The position numbers and the translations under genes are program-made. The notes below the pieces were generated by a model, which saw only the letters and a program-made list of their open reading frames with translations, was not told the DNA's origin and searched no databases. 64,000 nt of DNA from Deltaproteobacteria bacterium (GTDB taxonomy: Bacteria; Desulfobacterota; Desulfobacteria; Desulfobacterales; Desulfosarcinaceae): contig JAKALP010000010.1 in assembly GCA_021824175.1 (NCBI GenBank), forward strand, positions 1 through 64,000, written 5' to 3'. This document shows, one piece after another, positions 1 to 9,102 of the stretch (the first letter of the stretch is position 1; each line of letters opens with the position of its first letter).

Positions 1-475
1 TGCCGATGCCTTTAAAACCCATACAATAAAATGAAGCGCGGCGACTGCTTCCAATTGCTTTGAAAATATTGCGCGCTCTTCAATCTAAACTGAAAATTTG
101 GTTCCATTTATTTTGGAAATCAACACCAGGTCGCCCTCCACGAATCGGGGCAGGGTCACGGCGCGCAGCATATTCAAAGCGGTTTGACAGGCCATGGCGG
201 TCAGACTCTTGCCGATTTTTACGCTGGGAACGCCTATAGCAGACGCCACGAAAATGGATCGGGCAGGAGCGCCATGTTTCTTGGAGGGGGATTTGCCAGC
301 AGGAAACGATGACCCGATAGATGAGAGGGCGGGGCCATTTTTCCTTCAACGCCCGGACAGGACCGCCCTGGATGAATACGGGATGAACCGCCCAAGGTCC
401 GTCGCGGCTATCCCGTATCATCCTTGGAAAAACCAGTTCGGTGCCTGAAATGCTTCTTCTACTCCAGTGCTGAAT
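1..475. other. no supported gene; possible decayed coding remnant
   Basis: I see no convincing gene here. On the minus strand a frame ending at the stop at 85-87 reads like a protein C-terminus of about 75 residues back to an in-frame stop, but it has no start codon with a ribosome-binding site. Only a 36-residue part (85-195) begins with ATG. It may be the tail of a decayed gene, or chance. Nothing in it matched a family I recognise. Confidence 0.3.
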
Positions 476-2176
476 CTATTCGACCGCTCCGGTCAGCCAT
501 GGCGGCAAGACCGCGGAGAGTTCGAGCAGCGGCGCCCAGAAAAGGCACTTATGGTCGGAGACAAAGCCGCTGGCCATGGCCGGCACCGGCGGCACCAGCG
601 ACATGACGCTGTCATTGCCGGCAATGTAAGACGACCAGACCGGCATTCCAGCTCGATTCGGATTGCCGCTGCGGGCAAATTGCGCCCAATAGCTTTTCAT
701 CATGTCCGCCAGCTGTTGCTGGCCGGCGTCCAACACGGCTGTGCCCAGATCGTATTCGTAACCCTGCACCTGGGGAAAAATGTACGGCAATTCACTGCCG
801 TGGGTGGCGCCATAGGAGAAACTGCTAATGGGCGGCAGATACACCTGGGGCGCGTTCTCGTCACGGAATTCATACACGTAGGTGTCGACCTGCTTGGAGA
901 GCGCGAACTCTATGATATAGCCCATACAGCTCAATCCGGAGTCGCCGAACAGAGTGGCGAAGGCCAGATCGGGATTGGCATAGGCGCTGGCCGGATAGAC
1001 GCCGAGCACCATGGGTTTGGCAATGGGGCCATACACATTCTTGATGACTTCGGGATAAGCATCCGCTGTAATCGGGCCGCCGGCCAGATCATAGCTGTAG
1101 GCGATAAACATGCGCCCCTCGTCATGATTGGTGCCGATCATGACCGGCACCCGGTTGAACGAACCGTCGCGGATCGCCAGTAAGGGCTGTTTGGGCAGAA
1201 TATCGCCGCCAAGGTGCGGTCCCCACATGAGCAGCGACTGGATGGAGGTTCCAGTGGCGGTATCTTGAGCCGCCAGCAGTTGCGCCACCGTCAGCTTTCG
1301 CAGGCAGCCGGCCGCCGCCAGCGTGCACCCCATGCTCTTGGCCAATTTGGCGCCGGCGAGATCGGCATCGTTCTGGCTGGGCCAGGCCAGGCGGAAGCTC
1401 CCGCTCTCGACAATGGCGCGCTGGAACAGGCCGGCTGCCGTGGGCGAGGCCAGATGGGTGAGAATACTCAAGCCGCCGGCCGATTCGCCGGCCACGGTCA
1501 CATTGCGCGGGTCACCGCCAAAGGCCTGGATATTATCCTGGACCCAGCGCAGCGCCAATTGCTGGTCCATCAGACCATAATTGCCGGAGCTGTTATCCGT
1601 GGCCTCCCGATCCAGGGCCGGGTGCGCAAAGAAGCCGAAGATACCGAGGCGGTAGTTAATGGTGACGACAATCAGGTTGCCGGCCAGGGCCAGGTCCACG
1701 CCATCGTAGTCCGCGCCCTGTCCGGTGATGAAATCGCCGCCGTGAATCCACACAAATACCGGCAGCAACTGCTTGCTGGTCTGCGGCGCGTAGATATTCA
1801 GGGATAGACAATCTTCGTTGCAGCTGGCCGGTCCAAAAAAATTGGGCGACTGCGGACAAGCCGGGCCAGGCCGCGACGCATCGCGCACAACACTCCACGG
1901 TTGCGGCGCCTGGGGCGGCCGCCAACGCAGGGGGCCGGACGGCGCCGCGGCGTATGGAATTCCCAAGAACTCTCGAACCGTGCCATTGATCACGCCTTGC
2001 ACCGGGCCCGAGCGGGTCCAGACCACGGGTCCGCTGGAAGCACCCGCCCAGAGCGCTGGTGGCGATATCCAGCCCGACACCATCAATCCAAGACCCACCG
2101 CTGCGACCACCCCGAAGGCGGCCAGGCGGCGCCCCACCGGGCGACCTGATCCATTAAAAATCGAATTGAACCGCAT
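476..2176 (-). CDS. secreted type B carboxylesterase
   Basis: Carboxylesterase family (alpha/beta hydrolase, COesterase), which hydrolyses ester bonds of small or lipid-like substrates. The nucleophile elbow GESAGG is near residue 231, the acid in GTNHDEG near 352 and the histidine in GATHGSE near 458, so the catalytic triad is complete; the oxyanion-hole HGG motif (WIHGGDF) also lies upstream. A hydrophobic segment at about residues 18-45 looks like a signal peptide or anchor, so the enzyme probably acts outside the cytoplasm. I start it at 2176 rather than at the longer in-frame ATG at 2296, because a purine-rich GAGAGGGGGA sits just before 2176. Length of 566 aa is normal for the family. 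It stands alone, with the AraC-type regulator upstream in the same direction. The true substrate cannot be told. Confidence 0.9.
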   Translation of the reverse strand: MRFNSIFNGSGRPVGRRLAAFGVVAAVGLGLMVSGWISPPALWAGASSGPVVWTRSGPVQGVINGTVREFLGIPYAAAPSGPLRWRPPQAPQPWSVVRDASRPGPACPQSPNFFGPASCNEDCLSLNIYAPQTSKQLLPVFVWIHGGDFITGQGADYDGVDLALAGNLIVVTINYRLGIFGFFAHPALDREATDNSSGNYGLMDQQLALRWVQDNIQAFGGDPRNVTVAGESAGGLSILTHLASPTAAGLFQRAIVESGSFRLAWPSQNDADLAGAKLAKSMGCTLAAAGCLRKLTVAQLLAAQDTATGTSIQSLLMWGPHLGGDILPKQPLLAIRDGSFNRVPVMIGTNHDEGRMFIAYSYDLAGGPITADAYPEVIKNVYGPIAKPMVLGVYPASAYANPDLAFATLFGDSGLSCMGYIIEFALSKQVDTYVYEFRDENAPQVYLPPISSFSYGATHGSELPYIFPQVQGYEYDLGTAVLDAGQQQLADMMKSYWAQFARSGNPNRAGMPVWSSYIAGNDSVMSLVPPVPAMASGFVSDHKCLFWAPLLELSAVLPPWLTGAVE

Positions 2177-2333
2177 AACATCCCCCTCTCGTTGTATTCC
2201 GCCTAACGTCTGCCGATGCGCGCTTTGCAACAGAGATTGCCCATCGGCTATCACCGCTGCGATCAAAGCGCATCGCCCATTGGGCCTGATGGCCAAAACA
2301 GGGCCAAGTCTATCGAGGCAGGAGGCTATAGTC

Positions 2334-2356
2334 TTCCGGAAAAAATGTTTCCGGAA
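2334..2356. promoter_or_regulatory. 9-bp inverted repeat upstream of esterase
   Basis: A perfect inverted repeat with TTCCGGAAA at 2334-2342 and TTTCCGGAA at 2348-2356, 5-nt loop, in the spacer between the AraC-type regulator and the esterase gene. It lies about 160 nt before the esterase start. It could be an operator or the stem of a regulator-gene terminator; no T-run follows it on either strand, which favours an operator weakly. Confidence 0.35.
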
Positions 2357-2423
2357 TGAAAAAAGGTCCGAAATCGCGATCCGGACTCACTTTCCGATGC
2401 GCGGCATGAATCGGCGGGGGAGT

Positions 2424-3521
2424 TTAGGCGGCCAGATCTTTTCTAAATCTGGCGGGCGAGGTGCCGGTAAATTTTTTGAAAGCATCATGAAATGTAGATG
2501 AGGACTGAAACCCGACCTCATAACAAATGTGCTTGATGCTCAAGTCCGGTTGGGTTTCTAAAAGCCGTTTGGCTTCTTCGATACGAAATTTGTTGATAAA
2601 GTTTCGGAAGTCGCTTTCCATGACGGCATTCATGAACTGCGAAAATTTTGAGGTCGACAAAGATAAATATTTGGCCATTACCTCCAAAGAGATGTTTTCA
2701 TCGCGAAACACTTTTTCTTCGTGCATCAAATTCAACAAGCGTTCCTTTAGAGAAGCAATATCCACCTCTTTTAACCAATCGCCGGACTGGCCTTTCTGGC
2801 CGCGCTGGGATCGCTCTTTCCAGTGCAATGCAATTTGATTGATGGTGGAATAGCACATGGCCAGCATGAGGAAAAAAAAACCGAATTCGCCAAGAAAAAT
2901 AAAGGTCATCGGCTTAAAGGCCATGACCACGTCAAAGGTCAGCGCGGCAAAAAGCACCACCATGCCGCTCATCATGGCAATGATCTCTTTTTTCTCGCCC
3001 TTAACGCCCCAAACGGCGATATGCAAAAAATAATAGAAAATGGACAGAAACAGGAAAGCATATAAAGCAATCACCACCGCGCCGGCATCGCCCCGCAGAC
3101 GCGGAATGGAAGCATTGAAAATTCCAATGGAACCGGCGATAGAGTCATAGACGACGAACACATGCTTGCCGCCAAAAAGGACCGCCAGGGCGAACATTCC
3201 AAAAATGGCGTAAAAATATTTCATGATCCATTGCTGCTCATTCTTCACGTAATGGCTCAAGAATCCGGCAATGGAAATGGCGATGAGGGCAATCAAGGCA
3301 TGGGCCATGCGCAGCCAGAAATAGAGGCCGGCAGCGGTTGGGGCGGTGTACATGCCTAACCGTGTTAAATTATAAACTGCATATAAAAAGCAACTCACGA
3401 TAAACCACATGACATGGCGGGATCGCAGGTGGGGAATCCAGCAGTAGGATAGCAGGAAATAGGCGCCTATCGCGATATAGATGCCGCTAAAAATGAGTAC
3501 CGGCGCGACAATTACCAGCAT
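2424..3521 (-). CDS. AraC-family regulator with multi-pass membrane sensor domain
   Basis: The C-terminal 100 residues form an AraC-type double helix-turn-helix (ISLEVMAKYLSLSTSKFSQF and the second helix pair in the IKHICYEVGFQSSSTFHDAFKK region), typical of DNA-binding transcription activators. The N-terminal 210 residues contain about seven hydrophobic segments, so the protein is probably an inner-membrane sensor fused to a DNA-binding domain, a layout seen in some environmental AraC proteins. The start at 3521 follows GGAAGAGAG; the frame stays open another 80 codons upstream, but those codons look non-coding and lack a ribosome-binding site. Length is 365 aa. The downstream esterase is the nearest candidate target, by position only. 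Confidence 0.85.
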   Translation of the reverse strand: MLVIVAPVLIFSGIYIAIGAYFLLSYCWIPHLRSRHVMWFIVSCFLYAVYNLTRLGMYTAPTAAGLYFWLRMAHALIALIAISIAGFLSHYVKNEQQWIMKYFYAIFGMFALAVLFGGKHVFVVYDSIAGSIGIFNASIPRLRGDAGAVVIALYAFLFLSIFYYFLHIAVWGVKGEKKEIIAMMSGMVVLFAALTFDVVMAFKPMTFIFLGEFGFFFLMLAMCYSTINQIALHWKERSQRGQKGQSGDWLKEVDIASLKERLLNLMHEEKVFRDENISLEVMAKYLSLSTSKFSQFMNAVMESDFRNFINKFRIEEAKRLLETQPDLSIKHICYEVGFQSSSTFHDAFKKFTGTSPARFRKDLAA

Positions 3522-3741
3522 GGTCCAATCTCTCTTCCAGACAGATGCCCGTTGCGGATCAGGAAGCCTGAATGTTGATATTATTGTCCCATGCAACATA
3601 CATATCAAGGTCAATCTTCCGAAATAAAAAGGAGAGTGATTCCGATTTTCCGGCCGAACGGCCGGGCTTTGGATTTGTGACTTGTTCCGATGGGAAATTA
3701 CACTCGGTTCTAAACAAAGAGAAGTTGGAAATGGACCGCTT

Positions 3742-4431
3742 TTACTCCGTGCCGGCCTCATCCTTTTGCCGGACCGCTTCCAGGATCAGCCCGGTCAATT
3801 CGCGCTGGATGCCTTTGGCAATGGGCCGATCCGGCGGGCGCCGGAAGTTGATGGTGGGGTTTTCCAGATTGATCAATTTGATGGCCGCGGGTTCCCCTTT
3901 GAGCTCGCCGAATACAGCGTGGTGCAACACGCCGCCCTTGAAGTAGAAAAAGCCTTTGGGGTTGCCGGGCGATTGCACCTCGCAAATGCAGGTTTTTTGT
4001 TCCATCTCCACCATCTGTAAAAAGCTGACCACGGAGATGCCCGACAGGCTGCCGCCCGGATCATTTTCATCCTTTTTCAAGGCATCGAGGACGATATCGG
4101 CCAGTTGATTGGCTTTAAAGGGTTTTTTGATGAATTGCAGAATGCTGGATTGGATTTTTTCGAGAATCTTGGGCGTGCCGTGGGCCGACATCACGATGCA
4201 GGGGATGCCGGGGTAGTATTTGTGGGTATAGGCCAGCAGGCCCAGCCCGTCCACGCGGGGCATCTGAAGATCGGTGACCAGCAGATCCACCGTCTGATTT
4301 TTCAAGACCTCAATGGCTTCCAGGCCGTCCTTGGCCGTGAGCGTGCGGAACTTGTCCTGGTAGGATTGGAAAAACTCCTCAATATAGTTGATCAGCATCA
4401 CGCTATCATCGACAACCAATATGGTATCCAT
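3742..4431 (-). CDS. response regulator with PATAN (DUF4388) domain
   Basis: Residues 1-120 are a CheY-like receiver with the acidic pair D8-D9, phospho-acceptor D54 (LVTDLQMP), the switch Ser in VMSAHG and Lys in IKKPF. Residues 130-229 match the PATAN/DUF4388 pattern, in which a short hydrophobic helix is followed by a strand-rich stretch (GFFYFKGGVLHHAVFGELKGEPAA split over strands). PATAN proteins in related bacteria act in surface motility and phosphorelay output, probably through protein contacts and not DNA. Last gene of a leftward operon, 22 nt after a paralogue of equal length; the two are similar along their whole length, so they look like a tandem duplication. Confidence 0.88.
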   Translation of the reverse strand: MDTILVVDDSVMLINYIEEFFQSYQDKFRTLTAKDGLEAIEVLKNQTVDLLVTDLQMPRVDGLGLLAYTHKYYPGIPCIVMSAHGTPKILEKIQSSILQFIKKPFKANQLADIVLDALKKDENDPGGSLSGISVVSFLQMVEMEQKTCICEVQSPGNPKGFFYFKGGVLHHAVFGELKGEPAAIKLINLENPTINFRRPPDRPIAKGIQRELTGLILEAVRQKDEAGTE

Positions 4432-4453
4432 GGTCTCTACCCTAAAAGCGCCG

Positions 4454-5110
4454 CTAATGAGCTGGCACCAATTCCGACAGCTTGCGGCGGATCAGCCTGG
4501 GGATATTCTGGTTGGGCAGGCTGGCATATTTGATCACCGGCTCTTTCAGGCCCAACAACTTGCGCGCGGCCGCTTCGCCCGTAATATCGCCCTGTTTGGC
4601 GTTGTAAAGGACGCCGTTCCTGAAAATAAGATAGCCCTTACCCATCTTGGGTGAAGAGACCTCACAAACGCATGATAGACGCTCGCTCTCCACCAGGTTC
4701 AAAAAGCCCGCCACGGAGACGCCCTTGAGCTTGCCGCCGAAGGTCTCCTTGCGGTCGAGCACCGAAAGAATAATTTCGGCCAGCTGCTGGATCTTAAACG
4801 GTTTTTCAATATACTGGATGGACTCGCCGGCCAAACGGTGTTTCAGCGCCTCCGAGCACACATCGGTCATGACAACGCAGGCCGTGTCTTGATAGTTCTT
4901 GGCAAGATACCCCATCAGGACCAGACCATTGACCTTGGGCATTCGAATCTCCGTAATCACCGCGGCATAGGTCTCCTTTTGCAGCGCCAGGATCGCCTCC
5001 AGCCCGTTGGTGACCGTGATCACTTCAAAATCGCTGCGATACTTATCCAGACTATCGGCCAGAATCATCAGAAGTTGAGCATCTTCATCCGCGATGAGCA
5101 CCTTGTCCAT
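4454..5110 (-). CDS. response-regulator-like PATAN protein with Asp-to-Glu receiver site
   Basis: Same architecture as the gene at 3742-4431: receiver (1-120) plus PATAN/DUF4388 (130-218). The residue aligned with the phospho-acceptor Asp is Glu54 (VITEIRMP, codon GAG), while other receiver residues remain (acidic D8-E9-D10, Thr in VVMTDV, Lys in IEKPF). Glu at this site often mimics the phosphorylated state in receivers, so this copy may be constitutively active or serve as an unphosphorylated partner; that is inference. I start it at 5110, behind AAGGAGTG, and not at the in-frame ATG 11 codons upstream. Spacing is 71 nt from the preceding Hpt gene and 22 nt to the next gene. Confidence 0.85.
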   Translation of the reverse strand: MDKVLIADEDAQLLMILADSLDKYRSDFEVITVTNGLEAILALQKETYAAVITEIRMPKVNGLVLMGYLAKNYQDTACVVMTDVCSEALKHRLAGESIQYIEKPFKIQQLAEIILSVLDRKETFGGKLKGVSVAGFLNLVESERLSCVCEVSSPKMGKGYLIFRNGVLYNAKQGDITGEAAARKLLGLKEPVIKYASLPNQNIPRLIRRKLSELVPAH

Positions 5111-5181
5111 GATCCGCTCACTCCTTAAACGATTCGATCCCACATCTTTTCAAATGGCCTAAACCCGCGTCGCGTGTTCAT

Positions 5182-6663
5182 TTAGGCGGCCTTCAGGTTC
5201 AGCGCAATGCCGTCCAGCAACAGGCCCAAAAACTGGGTGATGATGCCGATGGCATCGCTGAACTCCGCTTCACCGATTTCAACCAGCATGACGCCGTGGA
5301 TCTCCTGCCGGCCCTTGATGGCCAGGGCGACCCACGGGTTCAAAGCGTTGGCGCCGATCCGCAGTGTTTCGCCGTAATTGATGTGCGCCATCATGCGGCC
5401 TGACCTCTGGACTTGTTCCAGGGCCCTGATCTCCGTCAGGCCAAAGCGCTGGTCCGCAAGATCCGTGAAACCGCTGCTTTGGGCCGCGCACAGAAACTCC
5501 TGCCGGGCGGGCTGGTATAAAAAGGCCGCGGCCCGCACCGTATCCAGCTCGGACGCCAGGACATCGACCACTATCTGGCACAGCCTCAGCGGGTCCTTTT
5601 CCTGCATCAAGTTCATTTCAACGTGGTGCAGAGTGGAGAGATGGCTATTCTGCTTCAATAAAATGGCAGCCATGTCATCCAGGGCCTTGTGCTGTTCCGT
5701 CACTTTCTGATGAAGGCCGGCCGCATGCAGCATCATGGCGGCAAATTGGGTGATGAACTGATACAGCTCGATTTCACTCTTTTCCTTGAGATCCAGAATC
5801 AGCAACCCCAGCACCGTAGTCTTCAACTTAATGGGAAAAATGACCGGCGACGCATATTCGGGCAAGGTGGTCTGAAGGGTGGTCGATCCGGGGGGCCAAT
5901 AGATCAGTTGTTCGTGTAAAATCCGCTGCAGAAACTCCGAATCCGAAGGTTTGAAAGCGCGGCGCGCCTCCATTTCCACCCGCTTGCCGTCCCGAGCGGT
6001 TTCGATGATCTGCTCGTTTGGATCGATCAGCCATAGGCTGTGGCGCGGCGGACCGATGTGCTCCTGGATCTGCCGGGACAAGACCTCGGCCAAGGTTTCC
6101 GGGTCGGTAAGATGGATCGAAGAGAAGATGAGGTGCTTTAGGGCCGATAGCTGTTGGTAGCCCTCGCGATAGATCTTCAACAGCTCATCCACCTCGGAGG
6201 AGGGCGCCGCCGTGGGCTCGGCGGGTTGGCCTTCTGCTTCAAGGCCGGCGCCGGACTTGAATCTTTCCACTTTTGCCATCAGTTGGCGATCATCGATGGC
6301 CGTAAAATCGTTGTTTTCGGCCTTATCAATAATCACCGCGATGGCATCCAAGCCCTCGTACATCAGAGTCACGGCGGCGGGGCTGAGGTTAATGGCGCCT
6401 TTTTTGACTTCGCGCATGCTCATTTCAAAGGCCTTGGCAATGGTTCCCAGTTGATTCAAACCCACAAAACCGGAAGAGCCCTTGATGGTGTGGAATCCCC
6501 GCGTGATGGTATCGATCATGGCCTCGTCCTTGAAATCCTGATCGAGCTGGATGAGGCACAAATTCAAATGATCGATAATCTCGCGCGCTTCCTGAATGAC
6601 CTTGCCCATGAGCTGGGCGCGCAGGTCCTCATCGACCTTAGGCGGAATCTGTGTTGCGGGCAT
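5182..6663 (-). CDS. Hpt phosphotransfer protein with GAF-like sensor domains
   Basis: Residues 15-120 form a histidine phosphotransfer (Hpt, CheA P1-like) four-helix bundle with phospho-site H58 in the motif FHTIKGSSGF. Residues about 165-320 and 340-490 look like two GAF-type ligand-binding domains joined by a helical linker. There is no histidine-kinase ATPase domain, so the protein can pass or hold a phosphoryl group but not generate one. It would take phosphate from a kinase elsewhere and exchange it with the CheY-like proteins of the same operon. GGAGGAAAGC precedes the start. Length is 493 aa. GAF ligands cannot be predicted from the sequence. Confidence 0.85.
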   Translation of the reverse strand: MPATQIPPKVDEDLRAQLMGKVIQEAREIIDHLNLCLIQLDQDFKDEAMIDTITRGFHTIKGSSGFVGLNQLGTIAKAFEMSMREVKKGAINLSPAAVTLMYEGLDAIAVIIDKAENNDFTAIDDRQLMAKVERFKSGAGLEAEGQPAEPTAAPSSEVDELLKIYREGYQQLSALKHLIFSSIHLTDPETLAEVLSRQIQEHIGPPRHSLWLIDPNEQIIETARDGKRVEMEARRAFKPSDSEFLQRILHEQLIYWPPGSTTLQTTLPEYASPVIFPIKLKTTVLGLLILDLKEKSEIELYQFITQFAAMMLHAAGLHQKVTEQHKALDDMAAILLKQNSHLSTLHHVEMNLMQEKDPLRLCQIVVDVLASELDTVRAAAFLYQPARQEFLCAAQSSGFTDLADQRFGLTEIRALEQVQRSGRMMAHINYGETLRIGANALNPWVALAIKGRQEIHGVMLVEIGEAEFSDAIGIITQFLGLLLDGIALNLKAA

Positions 6664-6732
6664 GGGTTGCTTTCCTCCGGATATTTGGGCCAGATGCGGG
6701 CCGGTCGTTTAGCGCCTGGGGATTGGCCCCGA

Positions 6733-7104
6733 TCAACTCCCCTGTAAAACAGCCTCCAGTGCGCTGACCAATTGGGCGGGGGCGAACGGTTTGACGATAT
6801 ATTTGGCCGCGCCCAGGGCAAAGGCGCGCTCCTTATCTTCATTCTGACCCTCCGCGCTCAGAATCACCACCGGAATCGTGGCATAAGCCGTTTCGGCCTT
6901 TATTTTTTGCAAGAATTCCAGACCATTCATTCGGGGCATATTGATGTCCAGGATAATGGCCGCCACCGGCTCTTGCTTCAGCAGTTCCAGGGCGGCCAGG
7001 CCGTCCTCGGCTTGAATGGACTCAAATCCTTTGGCTTTGAGCGCAAATTGAACCCATTTACGGGTGTTGTCCGAATCGTCAACAGACAAGATTTTCTTGC
7101 TCAT
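6733..7104 (-). CDS. CheY-like single-domain response regulator
   Basis: A complete receiver of 123 aa: acidic pair D9-D10, phospho-acceptor D53 (ILDINMP), Ser in VILSAEG and Lys in IVKPF. There is no output domain, so it acts by protein contact or as a phosphate shuttle. It is the first gene of the leftward four-gene operon (CheY, Hpt-GAF, two receiver-PATAN proteins), with a strong AAGGAGG before the ATG. The following gene starts 69 nt downstream. Confidence 0.9.
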   Translation of the reverse strand: MSKKILSVDDSDNTRKWVQFALKAKGFESIQAEDGLAALELLKQEPVAAIILDINMPRMNGLEFLQKIKAETAYATIPVVILSAEGQNEDKERAFALGAAKYIVKPFAPAQLVSALEAVLQGS

Positions 7105-7421
7105 GCGGCCTCCTTTGACCCATGAATGGTCAAATCCATTATTGGCCGGCGCCGACTAAAACTTGACCGGAATTGATGCAGAGGCGGGAGATCGCGGACC
7201 TTTTCAGCCGGGTCAGCCCGTCAGGCTAAGAGGCTGCGGCTTAAGGCTTAAAGGCCGTTCGCAAATCCCGGAATTCAAAAATTTCAAAAGCTTTCTGATC
7301 CCGGACCGTTGCGCACTTTAATCAGAAGGCCAGGCTTAAAACCTTACATTTTGGCTAAATATTTCGCCAGTTCTGCCGATAACGGTTTTATAACCTTCTA
7401 ACCCGAGAAAGCAGGTGAAAT
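7105..7421. other. divergent intergenic region, no gene seen
   Basis: This 317-nt spacer separates the leftward phosphorelay operon from the rightward gene at 7422, so it should hold promoters for both. The right half is AT-richer than its surroundings. I found no convincing paired -35/-10 boxes, no long hairpin and no repeat of the family common elsewhere in the window. Confidence 0.5.
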
Positions 7422-7979
7422 ATGGACGACAAAAAGGTCAAAGGCTCCATGCTGATTGATTTCGTGCGGATGATCCGGAGTTTTAAGAACCTTGATTGGA
7501 ACAAATATTTGAAACCTGAAGATTGGGAGATCATCAACTCGATTGTACTGGCGGCCAAGTGGTACCCTCTAGACACTTATGCCCGATGTTCCAATGCGGC
7601 CTTTCAGCTGCTGGCCAAGGGCAGCCTTGATGGGGCCCGCGCCAACGGCCAGCGGATGGCCAAACAACTCTTTGAAACCACATATAAATCCATGGTGCAG
7701 GGCAAGGACCCGGCCCAGGACCTGCGGCAATTCGTCAGCACCTATGGGACCTTTTTCAATTTCAGCCTGCTCAAATTTGAGAGCGTCGGTCCCAAGCATG
7801 TCAAAATCCATCATGACTATGATACCCAAGACAAAGGCAACGTCCCATATTGCCATCAGATGATGGGCTTGTTCGAAACCCTGGTTCAAATGACCGGCGG
7901 TAAAAACGGCAAGGTGGAGTTAAGCGCCAAACAATGGGAAAGGGCGCCGATGACCACCTTCAACATTACTTGGGAATAG
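7422..7979 (+). CDS. conserved hypothetical protein, possible DUF2378-like
   Basis: A soluble 185-aa protein without signal peptide or membrane segment. The ATG follows AGGTGA. The layout is a helical N-terminal half (DWNKYLKPEDWEIINSI, then a WYPLDTYARCSNAAFQLLAKGS stretch) and a strand-rich C-terminal half ending in TTFNITWE. This is loosely like the DUF2378/TIGR02265 family of small proteins abundant in myxobacteria, which is related to ligand-binding V4R/HNOB folds, but I cannot confirm it. It is divergent from the phosphorelay operon, so it could be co-regulated with it. Function unknown. Confidence 0.7.
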   Translation: MDDKKVKGSMLIDFVRMIRSFKNLDWNKYLKPEDWEIINSIVLAAKWYPLDTYARCSNAAFQLLAKGSLDGARANGQRMAKQLFETTYKSMVQGKDPAQDLRQFVSTYGTFFNFSLLKFESVGPKHVKIHHDYDTQDKGNVPYCHQMMGLFETLVQMTGGKNGKVELSAKQWERAPMTTFNITWE

Positions 7980-8117
7980 CGCCATCGGCGGCCCAGATTT
8001 TTGAATTCGATTTTGCCTTCCACGTTCCCGGAGAAGACAAGGTGGCTCGCGCTGGATCGTCTATGGCTTGAAGGTGATTTGCGCGGGGAGGCTAAATAAC
8101 GAGGCCGGTCCTTTGAT

Positions 8118-8813
8118 TCAGGCGGTCATCTTGCTCTGTTGCTCTTTGACCACCTCCATGAAGGCCCGGAAAAGAACGACCGTGACGAACTGGGCCAGGA
8201 AAGACCAAAGGGTGATGATCAGCATGCGCAGGACGAGGTTGTCGGCAATGGATTGGGTCAGGACGTCCAAAACCACGAGAATCAGAAACAAGGGGACATA
8301 AGTCAACAGCATCAAAAGAATGATCGGGCCGAAATGGCCTCGGGTGGCCGACATGCTTCTCTCAACAGCCTTCAACGGGTGCAGCCGGAAGAGCACCAAA
8401 TAAAATTCGGCAAACACCAAGCGCACCCAAAGCCAGATCCCTGGCGCCACCATCAGCGTGAAACCAAAAAAAATCAGCAGGGAAGTGAATAGTTTCAAGG
8501 TCAGCAGCGGTCCCCATTGGGGCAGCCCGGCAGTGATCAATTGGCTGTTGGTCGGCTGCTCGTTGCTGGCGCGCCGGGCCATGAGCTGAATCAACGCAAT
8601 GGTGTAGATGGGATAGACCGCCAGATTACCGGCCAGCGCGATTAAAGTGGAAACCGGCTCCGAAGGATAGATCGCTTCCACCACCATTTGAAAAACCCCG
8701 GTCACGAAAAGAAAAGGCAGGCAGAGGATCGCGATCTGCCGGAAGTGCCGGGTGAAAAACTCATACGAGTCGGTCAGGATCAATTGAATTTTAGGGGCAA
8801 GGGAACTTGGCAT
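8118..8813 (-). CDS. YciC-like six-helix inner-membrane protein
   Basis: A 231-aa polytopic membrane protein with about six hydrophobic helices. An amphipathic, proline-containing segment (PGIWLWVRLVFAEF) sits between helices three and four and is followed by LHPLKAVERSM. That pattern (short N-terminal helix, then repeated membrane helices with a GIWLWVRL-type motif) is typical of the YciC/UPF0259 and glycerophosphoryl-diester-phosphodiesterase-membrane-like families, whose function is poorly known. It is convergent with the gene at 7422. The frame is unbroken and the length is normal. Confidence 0.75.
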   Translation of the reverse strand: MPSSLAPKIQLILTDSYEFFTRHFRQIAILCLPFLFVTGVFQMVVEAIYPSEPVSTLIALAGNLAVYPIYTIALIQLMARRASNEQPTNSQLITAGLPQWGPLLTLKLFTSLLIFFGFTLMVAPGIWLWVRLVFAEFYLVLFRLHPLKAVERSMSATRGHFGPIILLMLLTYVPLFLILVVLDVLTQSIADNLVLRMLIITLWSFLAQFVTVVLFRAFMEVVKEQQSKMTA

Positions 8814-8903
8814 AACTAATTTCCAGGTCGAAGTTGATGAGGCTGTGTATCACGCTTTGGCGGGTTAGAAAAGCAGGGGCGGCAAATCATCCAATCAAAT
8901 ATC

Positions 8904-9041
8904 TTGCGTTGCGCCGTAGCGCCGTTGCGCGACACCAATTAGGCTGCTGCCTTTACTATGAGTCACTCAACCGACCACTAATAAAGGTTAGAAGCGGGAA
9001 ATTTATTTAATTCCACGCAACGACGCAACGGCGCAACGCAA
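8904..9041. repeat. paired inverted 8-nt word arrays
   Basis: Left arm 8904-8931 is built of units like CGTTGCGC; right arm 9014-9041 is built of the complementary units GCGCAACG. They pair at 25 of 28 positions across an 82-nt AT-rich interior with no gene. It lies in the 439-nt spacer between the YciC-like gene and the P-type ATPase gene, which holds no coding sequence. Same style as the other word arrays in this window. Confidence 0.8.
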
Positions 9042-9102
9042 ACTAAGTCTTCTATTTGGTTATACGGATCGCTTCAGCTATCCTGATTTGAATAAAGCAA
9101 TC

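Noticed and set aside
1-475. Minus-strand frame ending at 85 considered as a gene.
   Set aside because: No usable start codon with ribosome-binding site and no recognised family; kept only as a possible remnant.
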